A DNA stretch of 64,000 nt from Stenogyne calaminthoides (taxonomy: Eukaryota > Streptophyta > Magnoliopsida > Lamiales > Lamiaceae), in contig JBBCBC010000001.1 in the NCBI GenBank assembly GCA_037126765.1, positions 37,308,804 to 37,372,803 on the forward strand, in the 5' to 3' direction. Below are positions 1 to 11,269 of this stretch, one piece after another. Position 1 is the first letter of the stretch. Every line of letters begins with the position of its first letter. Under the pieces are notes generated by a model that was not told the origin of the DNA, made no database searches, and saw only the letters and a list, made by a program, of their open reading frames with translations. The translations under genes were made by a program, and so were the position numbers.

Positions 1-2060
1 GAAGAAACACCTCATGTGGTCTTTGATGAGACATCTTCGAACAAAAAGAAATATGCCTCGTAACAAGAAGTACTGTGATCAATCGTACCGGCGTACGTAA
101 AATGGATCATTTGAGTATCAAAGACAACGGATCGATCACGAATAAAGGTATGTCCAAAAAGCTTGATCTTACCGGATTCACCAGTCAATCGCATCTAAAG
201 GTACGCAATAACCAAATAATGAAGAAGTTGGGTGCAAACAGATAAGAATAACCGAACCATCCGGTTCAGTGGGGAATACTCGATGTTCCTACGGGCGTAC
301 ATTAAGATATGATGATTCCAACATCACCGAGACTTGTCCATACGCCGTGGATCCTATTTCCGCACTACTCCCAATCACTAAAGGACTCAATATCGATGAG
401 GATGATGATATCCAAACCGATATACATCATAAAAAAGAAGGACTTGCTAAGGACCATCCGACCGATCCGATAATTGATAATCCGAATGCCCGAGTCCAAA
501 CTAGACATCGTTGGGAAAGTGCCATGTATTGTTGTTGTCTATCTTTGAAGGAACCAACCACCATAGAAGAAGCTCTACAAGATGCTAGCCGGATTCTAGC
601 CATGCAAGAAGAACTAGAGCAGCTTTTTTAATCAGTTTGAAACCAAAGACGATGCACTAACTCATCAAGATCTCGATAGACACCAAGTGGATATTCAAGA
701 ACAAGAGAGATGATAATAATGTCATAAACCAAATAAGGCAAGACTTGTTGCTAAGGGGTATTCACAATCGTAAGGAAATTGATTATGATGAGACCTTTGC
801 ACTAGTCGCCGCCTCGAAGCCATTCGGCTATTTTTGCATATATGCTGCACACGAGGGTTTATCAGGTATCGATGGATGTAAAAAGTGCATTCTTAAATGG
901 GGTACTAGCCGAGAAAGTTTATGTTGAACAACCTCCGTGCTTTGAAAAAGGCAAAAACTGTGTGTACCGCTTAAGAAAAAACTCTTTATGGATCAAACAA
1001 GCTCCTCGAGCTTGGTATGATACACCTCTCTCGCTTTTTGATAGACAAGGATTCACTAAATAATAAATGAGATAGAACCTTATTCGCATAGAAGATGGAG
1101 AAGATATTCTCGATGGTTCGCATCTATGTGATCTATATCATTTTCTGGATCTCCCAACAAGAACCTATGTGATAGATTCAAAGAAACCGATGCAAGGGAA
1201 ATTCGAATGTCCATGATGGGTCGATGAATTACTGGTCTTCAAGTTAAACAAAGTACGTATGATATTCATCTCCAGTAAAGTACACTAGGAATCATTTCGG
1301 CTAAGTTTGGAATTCTCGCACGTGAAGAAGCCAAAATTCCTATGATAACCGGATTCAAGACGGATCCGTATGAAAATGGTCGAAAAACTAATCTAAAGAA
1401 TACAGGGCTCTCATTGATCTCTTACTATACCCGATCGCCAAACAGACCAGATATAACTTTTGCAAGAGGTGTATAAAGCGACGAAGGTAAATCCAACGCA
1501 AAGCCACCGAAGCAACGCCTAAGCGATTTCTAAGTATTCAAGGGACAATAAACTCGTTTATTCTACCCATCGATGATAATTGTAGCTTAGTGGTATTCTC
1601 GATTCGACATGGAGGTTGCGACAGATAGAAAATCAACCTCGTGTACATGCTCATTTTAGAAGCAAACCGATTCTTGGTTTTCAAAGAAACAGACATCTAT
1701 TGCCACATCTATTATCGCTGTAATATATGGTCAGGAAATCGTTGTTCTAAATCGCCTCGCTTAGTCAAAATTTCGAGGATTACAACATTATAGCTACGAA
1801 CGCATTTCATATTATGTGACAAGAATAAGTTATCAAGAATCACGTAACCCTCAGATATATACAAGATGCAAGTATGTGGATGCTGCATATCATTTTATAA
1901 GAGATCACGTTGAGAAGAAGAACATCGTAATGGAAAAGATCCATACCGACAAGCAAAGAGCTTCGATATCTTAACCAAGCCACTAGTCAAACCAGATTCA
2001 AAGAACTATGTAATGAGCTAGACTTCGACTTGGGAGAAAAAGGCACCGTAAATGCTTGGT
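1..2060 (+). pseudogene. Copia pol remnant of F: integrase end, reverse transcriptase, RNase H
   Basis: Fragments in all three forward frames read as Copia polymerase. Around 520-630 the start of the RT domain is visible (EPTTIEEAL, then AMQEELEQL). Near 745-830 is the DYDETFA block, and at 870-945 the block VKSAFLNG followed by VYVEQPP. At 990-1050 is a form of the LKQAPRAWY block. The catalytic YVDD position (about 1104-1125) has lost bases, so the two aspartates are not in frame. RNase H ends with HFIRDHVEKK at 1891-1920. No frame stays open beyond about 120 codons, so as written the gene cannot make a polymerase. Whether the breaks are genomic decay or consensus error cannot be told here. 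Confidence 0.85.
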
Positions 2061-2907
2061 GGATCGGTTCCAAAAATCACTGGTTAAGAGACTAACCAGA
2101 CATAAGAAGGATCAAAAATGAAGACTTTCAACCGACGAAAAGGTCAAGCCAGAACCGATCGTAAATGATATCGATGAAGGGAACATATCGATTGAATAAG
2201 AAAGAAACTTAATCGATAAAACGGGATATTGTTGTATTAAGGTTAGGCAAAACTAAGATCAACAAAATCACCGAAATACCCATGTTGGTATTGAGTGATT
2301 ACAACATCACCAACTTATACACATTGCCTTTTGTTTTTTATTACTTATCCGTTATTATCCGATAATATTTACCGGCATACACTTTTATGACGCGGTACTC
2401 GCAGCATTTAATGCGGACGGGGAATATGTATTAATTGCCATTAACTCGATTTTTAAAAATCCAAATGGAAACCGCTGCATAAACCTTTAATCAAGACGAT
2501 CAATTTATAAAAACCTCTTAATCAATCGCTTATTCGCTTCAAACCTTTTGGTTTTCCAATCTCATTTTCCTCCTTTCCTTATATAGATTTCATTAAACCC
2601 TTCCAAATCTCTTCTAAAATTCTCATGATTTACACTCTAAAAAAAATTCACAAATACTGGAATTTCAAAGCTTATAATCGAGAATCATTGGTTTCAAAAA
2701 TCACTCAACAAATTCCAAAGAAGACGTGTTATTTATTGAATTTATTCCATAAAATGATTACTCATTTAGTGTGCTTATACCGCCCCTAATGCTTCGTATC
2801 TTAAAGAGTATGATATGAATTTTTCAATCGCTTATTTGTTCTAAAAAAACAGATAGGTGATTTTTTTTTTACTCACATAGTTTCTTCATTAATATAGACG
2901 GCCACTC
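2061..2907 (+). other. Spacer of F between pol and ORF3
   Basis: No gene is seen. It aligns by eye with the ends of the longer spacer in element C: about 2220-2560 resembles 39330-39700. It lacks the roughly 1.4 kb middle section that carries the opposite-strand unit in A and C. The right half contains the ORF3 promoter-like site. Confidence 0.6.
2571..2605 (+). promoter_or_regulatory. Conserved internal TATA box ahead of ORF3 (element F)
   Basis: TTATATAGA at 2579-2587 is preceded by a CCTCC block and followed by TTCATTAAACC. The same arrangement (CCTCC, TATA, TTCATnAAA) sits about 300 bp upstream of ORF3 in C (39671-39701) and A (48500-48530, - strand). Conservation in three separate copies supports a true promoter rather than a chance AT-rich site. 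Confidence 0.55.
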
Positions 2908-5900
2908 ATGATCGCAAAATCATGTGTAACTATACAAGTTTGGCAAATCAAATTGTGGAAATATGACATGTAATGTTTAGAGTTGCACGGATCCTAATCG
3001 GCGGAGGTGGAATGTTTTCCGGCGAGGTGAGGCCTCGAAAAATATCAGGTCAGACACTCCAATCCAAAGGATGCAAAGATGAGGTAATCGGAATTTTGAG
3101 AAATTCGATGTGGTAACCCTCTCGATGAACTTGTTTCATCGGGTAAAATGGAGAAGAGATCAAGGTTACTAATGCAGATATTATCGATCGCTCAATCTCG
3201 GCCGAAGGAAGATCTCACCCGGCCCATTATGTAGAAAATAAAAGATGAGCCGATCGGGAAATGAACTCTTCCGAGGGGTCGACAAACACCACACCGCAAA
3301 CTTTGTCAGCCGATGTTGAAAAGGAAATTACCAAGGTTCGACATTTTGTCAAAAATAATTATGGGTATATCTTTCAAATTTCGACGGTTTAACGACTATG
3401 AAGATGCATTGTTTGGTCGCTATCATCGATGGAGCCAAAAATATCAACTGGGTCAAGGTTTCAAGGCCATTCTACCCAAGAACATGAGAAATTTGGAGTG
3501 AATGAACAGAGGCAGTGTCTTCCTCAAGAAGAGAATAAGCAATCTCAACAAGGTCATAGCCATTCGACGGACAAATCGCCTAATGTCTGAATGGGATCAA
3601 TGGACCAAGTTCTACAAAGCTTTTTCTTCCACCACAATCGCCATCTATGGCCTGACAGATGATGATCCGCGAGTCACAATTAAGAAAGGGAAGAGTAAAG
3701 GAGGTTAGTACAGAATAAGAATCGCTTCCTCGAAAAAGAAGAGATCCGTGAAGGCTCGAAAAAGGCCAAAGAAAGCAAACAGTAATCGGCGACTCTTCTT
3801 GGAAGATGAGTCGGAAGAAGAAGAGGTCATAGCTCAACTCCGCCGCCAAAGCACATCATCAACAACCGCCGAAGTATGGATCGCAGGGGAAAGCTTTCGA
3901 GCACCAAGGAAATACGAAGGGTAAAAGACGAGGCCAGATCACCTTCTCAAATAAGATGACTCCTCCCTCCACCCACGAGCTTGAAGAAGCCGTCCCCTAA
4001 AGGGCGAGCCGATCAACCATTGCTCCTAGGCTGCATCAACCCGGCGACCGCCACTACCGTAAACCTCCTCCACACAACCCCCAGCTTCTAACCGTAACAG
4101 TCTATTCTTAGTCAAGATCTTCGGGACCATCATCGAAAGTTGGCATTTAATGCGGATTATGCCAGGAAATTGATGAACTATACCTTAACCGGAAGCTCAT
4201 CCTACGTAGTGGACGACGCTCGAGATCCTAACTCGAGAGATCTCCACTCAAGAACTTCTCCGACTTCATAATTATTATTGAACAAATGGGAGGAGCTGGC
4301 GAATTCCTGACTACGACTTTTGATATGAGAAAGTCCGCTAAGGTCAGCCTCAAATTTAGAGCTGATTTCTACCGGTTGCTAAAGCTCATCAATGCGAAGT
4401 TCGGGAAAATTCGACACGGGCTGAATCGAATCGTAAGCCCCAACCCGAGACGGATGCTCATATGGAAGGATGCAGAGTCGCTGGCGAAGTTGAGCTCAAA
4501 GTACGCTCACTTATGACCACCGAGGCACAAAATAATCTGCAATCGATCGTGGTTCAAGATATTCCCGCTACTCACATAACCACAGATCAACCATGAGATC
4601 GATCACGCTCAAAGATCTCTCAAGGAAGAAGTAGAAGGGTGTTATTAATGCAAAGAGTAACACTATAGTCAGATCAGAGGCAGGGCCTCAGGGAAATAAA
4701 AGGATCAATCTGAATTTGCTATTTCCTTTTATCGAGACGATCAAAGACCGGGCTTTTTCCAAAACCACGCACTACACTCGACTAATCGGCATTAAGAAGA
4801 TTTTACGAAAAGTTGGTCCAGCCGATCAAAATCAAAGTTTTCTTCCGATGGTCAATGACAAACTTGAAAAGACAGAGAAAAACTCGATGTTCCTATTTAC
4901 CCCTCGAATCGCCGACCACAACTGAAAATGATTTCAAAGATCCAAGATTAACTACTCAAGCTCAAGGATTAAATGCCCCGATCTAAACAAGGCCATATAC
5001 GCTGGCTTCCTGGGACTTCCCATCTTCAACGCACTTTTGATCAAACCAAAAAGAGGGAAGGCCAAAGTTGAGAAACCAATCGATTATATTAAAAACAACA
5101 GAGGAGCCGATCCAAACGATTGAGACTTATGGCCAAAGACTGCACCTATCTTTGATCCGTCATGCTGAAGTTTCAAAAGATGGAGAAGTTTAAGGCAAGG
5201 AAGATGGTCAGGAGTCGAACATCTAAAGCTAATGATCCTCGCTTCTCAAGCAAAAAGAGTTACAAGAAGCACGGGCCGAGCTTTTATACAAGCCGATATG
5301 GAATCGGCCGAGAAACTTCCAAAGAGTAAATTATTGAAGAAGCCTCGTTAAGGAAGAGGAGAGGAGAGCGTAAAAAATGGCCGAGGCGTAAAATCTTAAA
5401 AAGAAATACAGACGAGGGCAAAGAAAGGTCTAGCCGAAAGTCGAGAGGGTAACCACAAATTGGCAAAGAAGAATTGATGAAATTATTCCAAAAAAATCGC
5501 AAATTCATGCCGATAAGTTTGAAGAACGGAATAAGATAAGAGGTGAATGGCTCGGATGCGCTTTGCAGGACTTAGTTCCAAAGAAGAATCACCAGATGAG
5601 GAATTTCAACCTGGTTGGAGAACAAGATCCGTATTTTCAAGTATCCGGAGAATGAGGCCGAAAAGATAACATAAGAATAAATTTATCAAGATTATGAGGT
5701 GATGGACTTACTCAAGAAGGCGATGGCTCATTCGATAGATTGGTCTTTCAAAGATTCTACTTTGACATCCCGGAAAAGTTATAAATAATCGATCCTCGCA
5801 GATCAACGATGTCAAGTGGAAAGTGTACCGATATTCAACGTGCCTCAAGATCAACGAGAGATGCCGGCTACATTCCAAGAGTAGTGAAGATTAGAAAACT
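2908..5900 (+). pseudogene. ORF3 of element F (unrecognised third protein), broken
   Basis: A damaged open frame downstream of pol. The likely start is the ATG at 2908, in a GGCCACTCATG context shared with A. The start-proximal KIMCNY-type peptide of A and C has its counterpart at about 2920-2945. Two open pieces at 3313-3708 encode basic sequence (FDILSKIIMGISF, then KKRISNLNKV). Around 4255-4310 comes SDFIIIIEQMGG, also present in C and, altered, in A. Lysine- and glutamate-rich stretches follow to about 5900. SIRE-type elements often carry an envelope-like ORF here, but I see no clear signal peptide or membrane segment, so the function stays open. The many frame breaks match the other copies. 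Confidence 0.6.
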
Positions 5901-6091
5901 TTTAGATCAGCTTGTACTTATTATTCTTAAACTTTTCGGGGACAGAATATGTAAACGATAAATCAGCTTAAATGAAAAAGTTTATTTTTATGATCCTAAA
6001 ACAAATTCTCATTGTCTTCCCGATTTTTGTTCTTTATCGCTTTATAATAATGATCAACTATTGTTGGAGTTTTTTCGATGTTTTGGTTTCA

Positions 6092-6107
6092 TCAAAAAAG
6101 TGGAAAT
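6092..6107 (+). other. Polypurine tract of element F
   Basis: The purine-rich run TCAAAAAAGTGGAAAT stands directly before the LTR start at 6108. This is the expected position of the plus-strand DNA primer. C has the equivalent AAAAAGGGGGAAATT at 43294-43308. Confidence 0.7.
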
Positions 6108-6881
6108 TGTCGGGAAATTTAGAGTTATGATGAAAGTTCCAAACACTTGTATTAGACAAATCGTAACCTCAATTACCGATCGATAAGCCAGATATCTATG
6201 GGGACGACCAACATAATTATTGTATATAACAACCGATGTAATAGATAGGTCACATATCGAGGGGGAACTCAATAAAGTTTTGAAGAAGATCGATCAAACC
6301 AAAGAAATGACGATCGTGAAGAAAATGAAGATAAAGAACCGTAAGACCTCAAGATCGATGATCAACTGTAAGATCAAGATCAAGAAGATCTACATCACTA
6401 AGTCTCCGCTAGTTGAGCTAAGACAACTTGCACTTTATATTCTTATCGTAGATCGGGTCATTTTTTATTCGACGTCACTTCAACTCGTGTCAATCGCTTC
6501 TATGCACCGCATCATACGTGACATCGCATGCTGTTAATGTCAACTTAGTTGGTATACCATACACCTAATCAAGCAGTATCTATTAACCAATGAGATCAAG
6601 ACACGCACGCAGACAGAAATAAAACGGATTTGGCGCTAAATCAAACGGCTAGAAAGGACAAACATCATGCTTTCGCCATGTTGTCCCCAAGACGCCACAT
6701 CACCCTCAAAAATCTACTAAATATAGCCCGAATTCAAATTGCTTCCAACGGCTTTTTGATTTCTTTAGAGGTCTATAAATATGGATTGTTTTTCATAGTG
6801 AACAACCTGAAATTATCATCAAGCTCAAGCTATATCAAGATTTCCGCACTAAGAACACAAAATTCAAGTTTATTTTATAAG
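6108..6881 (+). repeat. 3' LTR of element F, truncated by assembly gap
   Basis: Begins TGTCGGGAAATTTAG and is similar along its length to the LTRs of A and C: the shared ATAGATAGGTCACAT block is at about 6240, and a TATA box TATAAATA lies at 6774-6781 within GGTCTATAAATATGG. The last 700 or so bases expected by comparison with the 1.5 kb LTRs of A and C are missing into the N gap. Confidence 0.85.
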
Positions 6882-7381
6882 NNNNNNNNNNNNNNNNNNN
6901 NNNNNNNNNNNNNNNNNNNNNNNNNNNNNNNNNNNNNNNNNNNNNNNNNNNNNNNNNNNNNNNNNNNNNNNNNNNNNNNNNNNNNNNNNNNNNNNNNNNN
7001 NNNNNNNNNNNNNNNNNNNNNNNNNNNNNNNNNNNNNNNNNNNNNNNNNNNNNNNNNNNNNNNNNNNNNNNNNNNNNNNNNNNNNNNNNNNNNNNNNNNN
7101 NNNNNNNNNNNNNNNNNNNNNNNNNNNNNNNNNNNNNNNNNNNNNNNNNNNNNNNNNNNNNNNNNNNNNNNNNNNNNNNNNNNNNNNNNNNNNNNNNNNN
7201 NNNNNNNNNNNNNNNNNNNNNNNNNNNNNNNNNNNNNNNNNNNNNNNNNNNNNNNNNNNNNNNNNNNNNNNNNNNNNNNNNNNNNNNNNNNNNNNNNNNN
7301 NNNNNNNNNNNNNNNNNNNNNNNNNNNNNNNNNNNNNNNNNNNNNNNNNNNNNNNNNNNNNNNNNNNNNNNNNNNNNNNNN
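6882..7381. other. Assembly gap of 500 N
   Basis: Exactly 500 N, a conventional placeholder length, so the true size is unknown. It separates the LTR of F from AP2M intron 4. It should hold at least the rest of the F LTR. Open frames drawn through the Ns are artefacts. Confidence 0.99.
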
Positions 7382-7516
7382 TATTCACACATGAAAAAGG
7401 CAAGAGTTAATCAACCCATAGGAATATAGATAATGCCTAATAGCTAATACTGATACCAAAACTATGACTTTCACAGCTATGCTACATCCATAAGACAAAT
7501 TTGAAGAATCTCTAAC

Positions 7517-7618
7517 CTTGGATGAAAATGGAGGGCAATACACCTTCTTAACGATAATATAAAGAAGCTTCAAAATTTCCAGGAGAAAGGTTTTGAGGGG
7601 TAACAAAATCCATGATTT
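7517..7618 (-). CDS. AP2M: AP2M exon 4, frame-shifted
   Basis: Begins after CTGCAG with AAATCATGGATTTTG (EIMDF). It continues through bases for the NLSPEILKLYI segment and ends at PPFSSK with donor CCAAG|GTTAGA. Two or more indels break the frame; the exon is about 7 bases longer than expected. This is the last AP2M exon before the gap. Confidence 0.8.
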
Positions 7619-10600
7619 CTGCAGTTGAAATAAAAATCAAATGTCGAACCATTTTAGTCATTTTGGCTCCAAAAAGATGTTATATATTCTTTTTAACTGT
7701 TTTTCAAGGATATGTAGTGGAAGTTTGGTGTGGGTGCTTCAAACACTTGTCCAAAATTTTTTTAGTGCAATACTCTTCCTCGTACACTAATTTGGTTTAC
7801 TAAAATAATCTAACCTGGGTGATTTCAAGGGTACAAATATCTGCCAAGTGATGGCATATAAATCAAAAAGTACAAATAAAACAAGTAGAATAGTTAAAGG
7901 ATTCCTGCTTTAGATTTGAGAGCTTCTTAGGGAACAATAAAGAGAACTAAAAGCTAATCCATGGACCACCATCAAAAATTTTTTCAAAAATATAACCATT
8001 AAAGATAGTCCTTCACAAGACTTCTCATAAATACTTCTTCATGAAGACATACCCCATCAATAGTTCATATATCAACCGAAGGTATTGCGGATGGCATCTT
8101 CATCAAAAGCCCCACCAAATAAAGATTTAAATAATGTGACAACCTGCAAGCTAGAAGATAAACTCATCAAAACAAGCTAAAAAGAAACATCCATAATGAA
8201 CATCAGTTGTGTTCACAGCTCATTCAGAGCCAGAAAAGGTAATTTGATATGCATGACTGGAAAGTATATATGACAAAAACATCTATGTTAGAGGATCAAT
8301 GAGAGACTAGAGAGAGAAATTACATGCTCAGAATACAGAGGCAATTGAAACTGAAAATTAGGAAAAGAGTCCATTACCTACCTAATGCACATTCAATGGT
8401 TTCTCTGACTACAAAATAATTGTAAAGCCCAAAATCAACAGAAAAAAAAGGTTCACCAGCTAGCCCTAGTTTATGAGAAGTACATTGTAAACATAATAAA
8501 ATAACAGGATGCATGATATATACCTCAACCACAAACTTAAAGGCACAAGCGACACATTTGCGTTGCTGCTCACAACAATCACGATATAGCGTTGCTAATT
8601 CTCATGTAAAAAGAGCAACCCCAATCTGCGAACAGGACAAGTTCCAAGTTCCTTTGTTTGCATTATATGTACTAGGAAAAGCATCAGCCATGTTGCCACT
8701 GATTAGTTTCATTAGAAAATTGAATAAGAATATGCAGTTATATGCAAACAAAATTACTTTTTTTGCCGTATGCTTAAATCAACTACATAATCATATATAC
8801 TAAAAACTGAACATGACAATCCATAAAACTGAGAAACAAATGGAGCAGTAATTCAAGAAATGGAGAAAAAAAAATCACACTTGAGTAGGAAATAAGCAAA
8901 ATTTCCAAGTGATATATCAGCAATTACAAGGATGTGTAAAAGTTTTTGAGTTTCAGATCCTAACTTAAAGTGGAATTTCAAATTTGAATTTATAAACCGC
9001 CGTTTTCAAAATTTCATGGTCCTTGTCTCCAAAAAAATGGTGTGTATTAAAGTCATGCCAAAAGGGTCTGATGATTATATGAGCACCAACACAAATAAAG
9101 TGTCTTATTTATTCAAATCATTCAGCGAATGCGATAAAGCTTGAACCCCACTAAAAAGGTGTTAGTATCGAGTCAAATTTAAATCAAAACAGGTTGAAAC
9201 TTGAAATAGTTAGCAAATTCTTTTCTTCCACCTTCTAACTATAATTTAACTAGAAGCCATTTGGATTTATATTTAAGTATGGGACAGATTTCAGCTACAA
9301 TATTTGTCCATGATATACAAAGAAGATGATTGAAAGTGTGAGATTGGGTGCCAATAAAGCTCAGACAGAGGAGGACTGATGAAAAAGTTAAAAAAAAGGT
9401 ATATGAAGGCCACACATATTTATTTGGACATGGATATGTCTATTCATAAAAGCATGGGTGGTAGAAAAACAATGATTGACAATATCATGTTCTTCATGAA
9501 AGCAACAATCAAATATATCATAAAACTAGTGTATTGAATTTTATTTACTTCCATTTGTGCATCCTAAAATTGAAGGCCCACTTCGATTATTAATTGCATA
9601 TTGCGACTCTTCCATTGTCTAGTCATGTTTGAGGCTCTTCTACTTGACTACATAACTTGGTTTTACATGTTCACCAAAGAAGGCAAGAGGCAATGGAAAG
9701 TAAAAATAAGACTGGAAAATACAAAACTTATAAAATATGCTCCTAACTTCGGTTGAACATTTCACACTTTACGGGTTTTTAAAAAAAGTTCTTTATTATT
9801 ATTAAAAAAGGGATAAAGTTGCTTTTTGGTGGGGGTTAAATGGTAAAAAGTAGTAGCATTGTGTAAATTAAATGAGATAAAGTTGACTTAGTGTTGAAAA
9901 AGTAATGGCATTGGGTGTAATTAATATTGAGGTGTTTGAGGGGTATATATAAAAAAAAAGGTTGTTTTTATTACCATTTATAGAAATGTTCAATTGAGTT
10001 TGGGGCCAGACCTTTTGGAAAATATTCAATTGAGTTAGGGGCGGAGGAAGTATTAGTTTCTTATAAATATAACAATTTAAACTACTCTGATGTACTATAT
10101 ATACACTCCAAATGTATTTGCATCTAAATGGAATGTTGTTCTGTCCCTTGTGAATGTAGTGAAAATTACTACATTAGACAAGGGCATCAACTTTATTTCC
10201 ATTTTATCCATGACAAGATTGAAATATGTCCACCTTGTGTAGTGGTGATCAAGTGAGAAAAAAAAAGGCCCCAAGTTATAAATTGATTCTTAAAAGGTAC
10301 AGTCTTGCCCCCCCCAAAAAGAACCTCATTCTGTTACTGGTTTCAAGGCTTCTTAAGTTTGATTTGGTGTATAGATACATCTATTTATCCACCAAGTGAC
10401 TGCCTATTTAATCAATAAGAAACCATATCAATTAAGTGCACTCGTGTACTTTACATACTAATTATGTCAAGGGTGAAAGGGCCATAGTCGACCCAACCGC
10501 CGTGCAGAAGTGGCAGATATAGGGAGACAAGTTCTGAGTCATTTGTAGGAAGCATCATCATAACAATTGCAAATGCAAATTATAGTTTGTAATAAGGCAT

Positions 10601-11269
10601 CAAGGGGGTAACATCGCCTTGGTTCCTTTGAAGAAACTATTCACAATGAATAAAACATAAGCTGAAGCTGGCTAACATAGGCGGCCTTAAGTACCCAAGA
10701 ACATGGCTGTCTTGTCAAAATGGAAAAAAGAGCTCATGCAAGCAATTGAGTTCATGATAATAGATAATAATTCATTATCATTAGTTTTGAGATCTATTAC
10801 TGCTTATTTCATGGCAACAAATAGCTATGGATTTTACTCAAACATTTGTAGTCATAATAGCTGAAGAAAGTCCTTAAGCTCCAAATCCAATCCATCAAGT
10901 GATTTTTTTCTTTAACTACAACTCAGATCCAAACCCATGTCTTTTTATGCAATTTGTCATGACAGAAGAGCCACAACTTAGCTTTCACTCGCATCATTTC
11001 ACAATTTACCTAAACATCTTCAACTATATTTCCCGATAACATAAAAATTCCATTTTATAACGCAAAAATACCAAGTAAATTCAATATGTGCACAGCAATT
11101 CAAGTAAATTCAGTATCAAAACAAGATTATAGCAAGAGGAACAATCATAAGCGCAAAAACAAACGAGATTTAAGGGATGGGGGACTAACCCGACGTCATC
11201 ACGATAGAGACGATTAATGAGGACATCGCCGCGAAGATTGAAGTAAATAGCTGAAGCTGCCAACGGCAT
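7517..11269 (-). CDS. AP2M: AP-2 complex subunit mu (AP2M), exons 1-4 only, with frame damage
   Basis: The 5' part of the medium (mu) subunit of the AP-2 clathrin adaptor. In this family the mu subunit recognises tyrosine-based cargo signals at the plasma membrane during endocytosis. Exon 1 opens MPLAASAIYF and continues LRGDVLINRLYRDDV. Exon 2 carries TKELGTCPVR and YIVIVVSSNANV. Exon 3 carries LFKSLFGGAFDEDAIRN. Exon 4 carries EILKL and PPFSSK. Together they cover about the first 150 of roughly 440 residues, the longin-like N-terminal domain. Splice sites lie at the positions expected from the protein. Exons 2-4 contain small insertions and deletions that shift the frame, and exon 1 lacks one leucine codon. 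The 3' exons are not in the window: after exon 4 come the N gap and element F. It may be a pseudogene fragment, or a real gene with F in an intron and errors in the assembly. Confidence 0.85.
7619..8523 (-). other. AP2M introns 2 and 3 (with exon 3 between)
   Basis: AT-rich sequence on both sides of exon 3 (intron 3 is 7619-8054, intron 2 is 8144-8523). I see no other gene or repeat in it. Confidence 0.7.
8055..8143 (-). CDS. AP2M: AP2M exon 3
   Basis: After the acceptor CTTGCAG, the frame reads VVTLFKSLFGGAFDEDAIRN, a close match to the mu-adaptin segment with the same spacing. A shift follows before the LIYELL-equivalent. The donor is near 8054/8055 in GATGGGGTATGTC; its exact base is uncertain because extra G residues are present. 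Confidence 0.85.
8524..8698 (-). CDS. AP2M: AP2M exon 2, frame-shifted
   Basis: Follows the acceptor AATCAG|TGGCAAC and ends at GTTGAG|GTATAT. It completes the GG pair and continues NMADAF, then KELGTCPVR and, after a shift, YIVIVVSSNANV and FVVE-equivalent bases in another frame. At least three small indels are needed to keep one frame. The length of 175 bases is about 3 short of what the protein predicts. Confidence 0.85.
8699..11189 (-). other. AP2M intron 1 (2.5 kb)
   Basis: AT-rich, bounded by a GTTAGT donor at its high-coordinate end and AATCAG at its low end. It holds a degenerate MITE at about 9738-10050. No open frame in it resembles a known protein. Confidence 0.75.
9738..10050. 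mobile_element. Degenerate Stowaway-like MITE in AP2M intron 1
   Basis: The right end, read on the - strand, is CTTCCTCCGCCCCTAACTC followed by AATTGAATATTTT. This resembles the CTCCCTCCGTCCC ends of Tc1/mariner-type plant MITEs. The left end (TGCTCCTAACTTCGGTTGAA) matches it in inverted orientation but has lost terminal bases. Both ends abut TA. There is no coding capacity. Confidence 0.45.
11190..11269 (-). CDS. AP2M: AP2M exon 1
   Basis: Eighty coding bases encode residues 1-26 plus two bases of the next glycine codon. The ATG at 11267-11269 is chosen because family members start at MPVAASAIYF. An in-frame ATG ten codons upstream (11297-11299) is less likely. The donor GG|GTTAGT falls at 11189/11190. 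Relative to the family one leucine codon between YF and NLRGD is missing, which keeps the frame. Confidence 0.88.

Larger units (their letters stand above)
1..6881 (+). mobile_element. Large SIRE/Maximus-like Copia element 'F', partial
   Basis: The 3' half of a large Copia retrotransposon on the + strand. The window opens near the end of integrase, then passes through RT and RNase H (to about 2060), a spacer, a third ORF (about 2908-5900), a polypurine tract and a 3' LTR beginning at 6108 with TGTCGGG. The LTR is cut by the 500-N gap. Sequence and order match elements A and C later in the window, so F belongs to the same or a sister subfamily. The lineage call rests on Copia domain order, the extra ORF after pol and the long LTR, and is an inference. 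Confidence 0.85.

Noticed and set aside
6630..7403. Long open frames across 6882-7381
   Set aside because: They run through Ns and have no sequence content.
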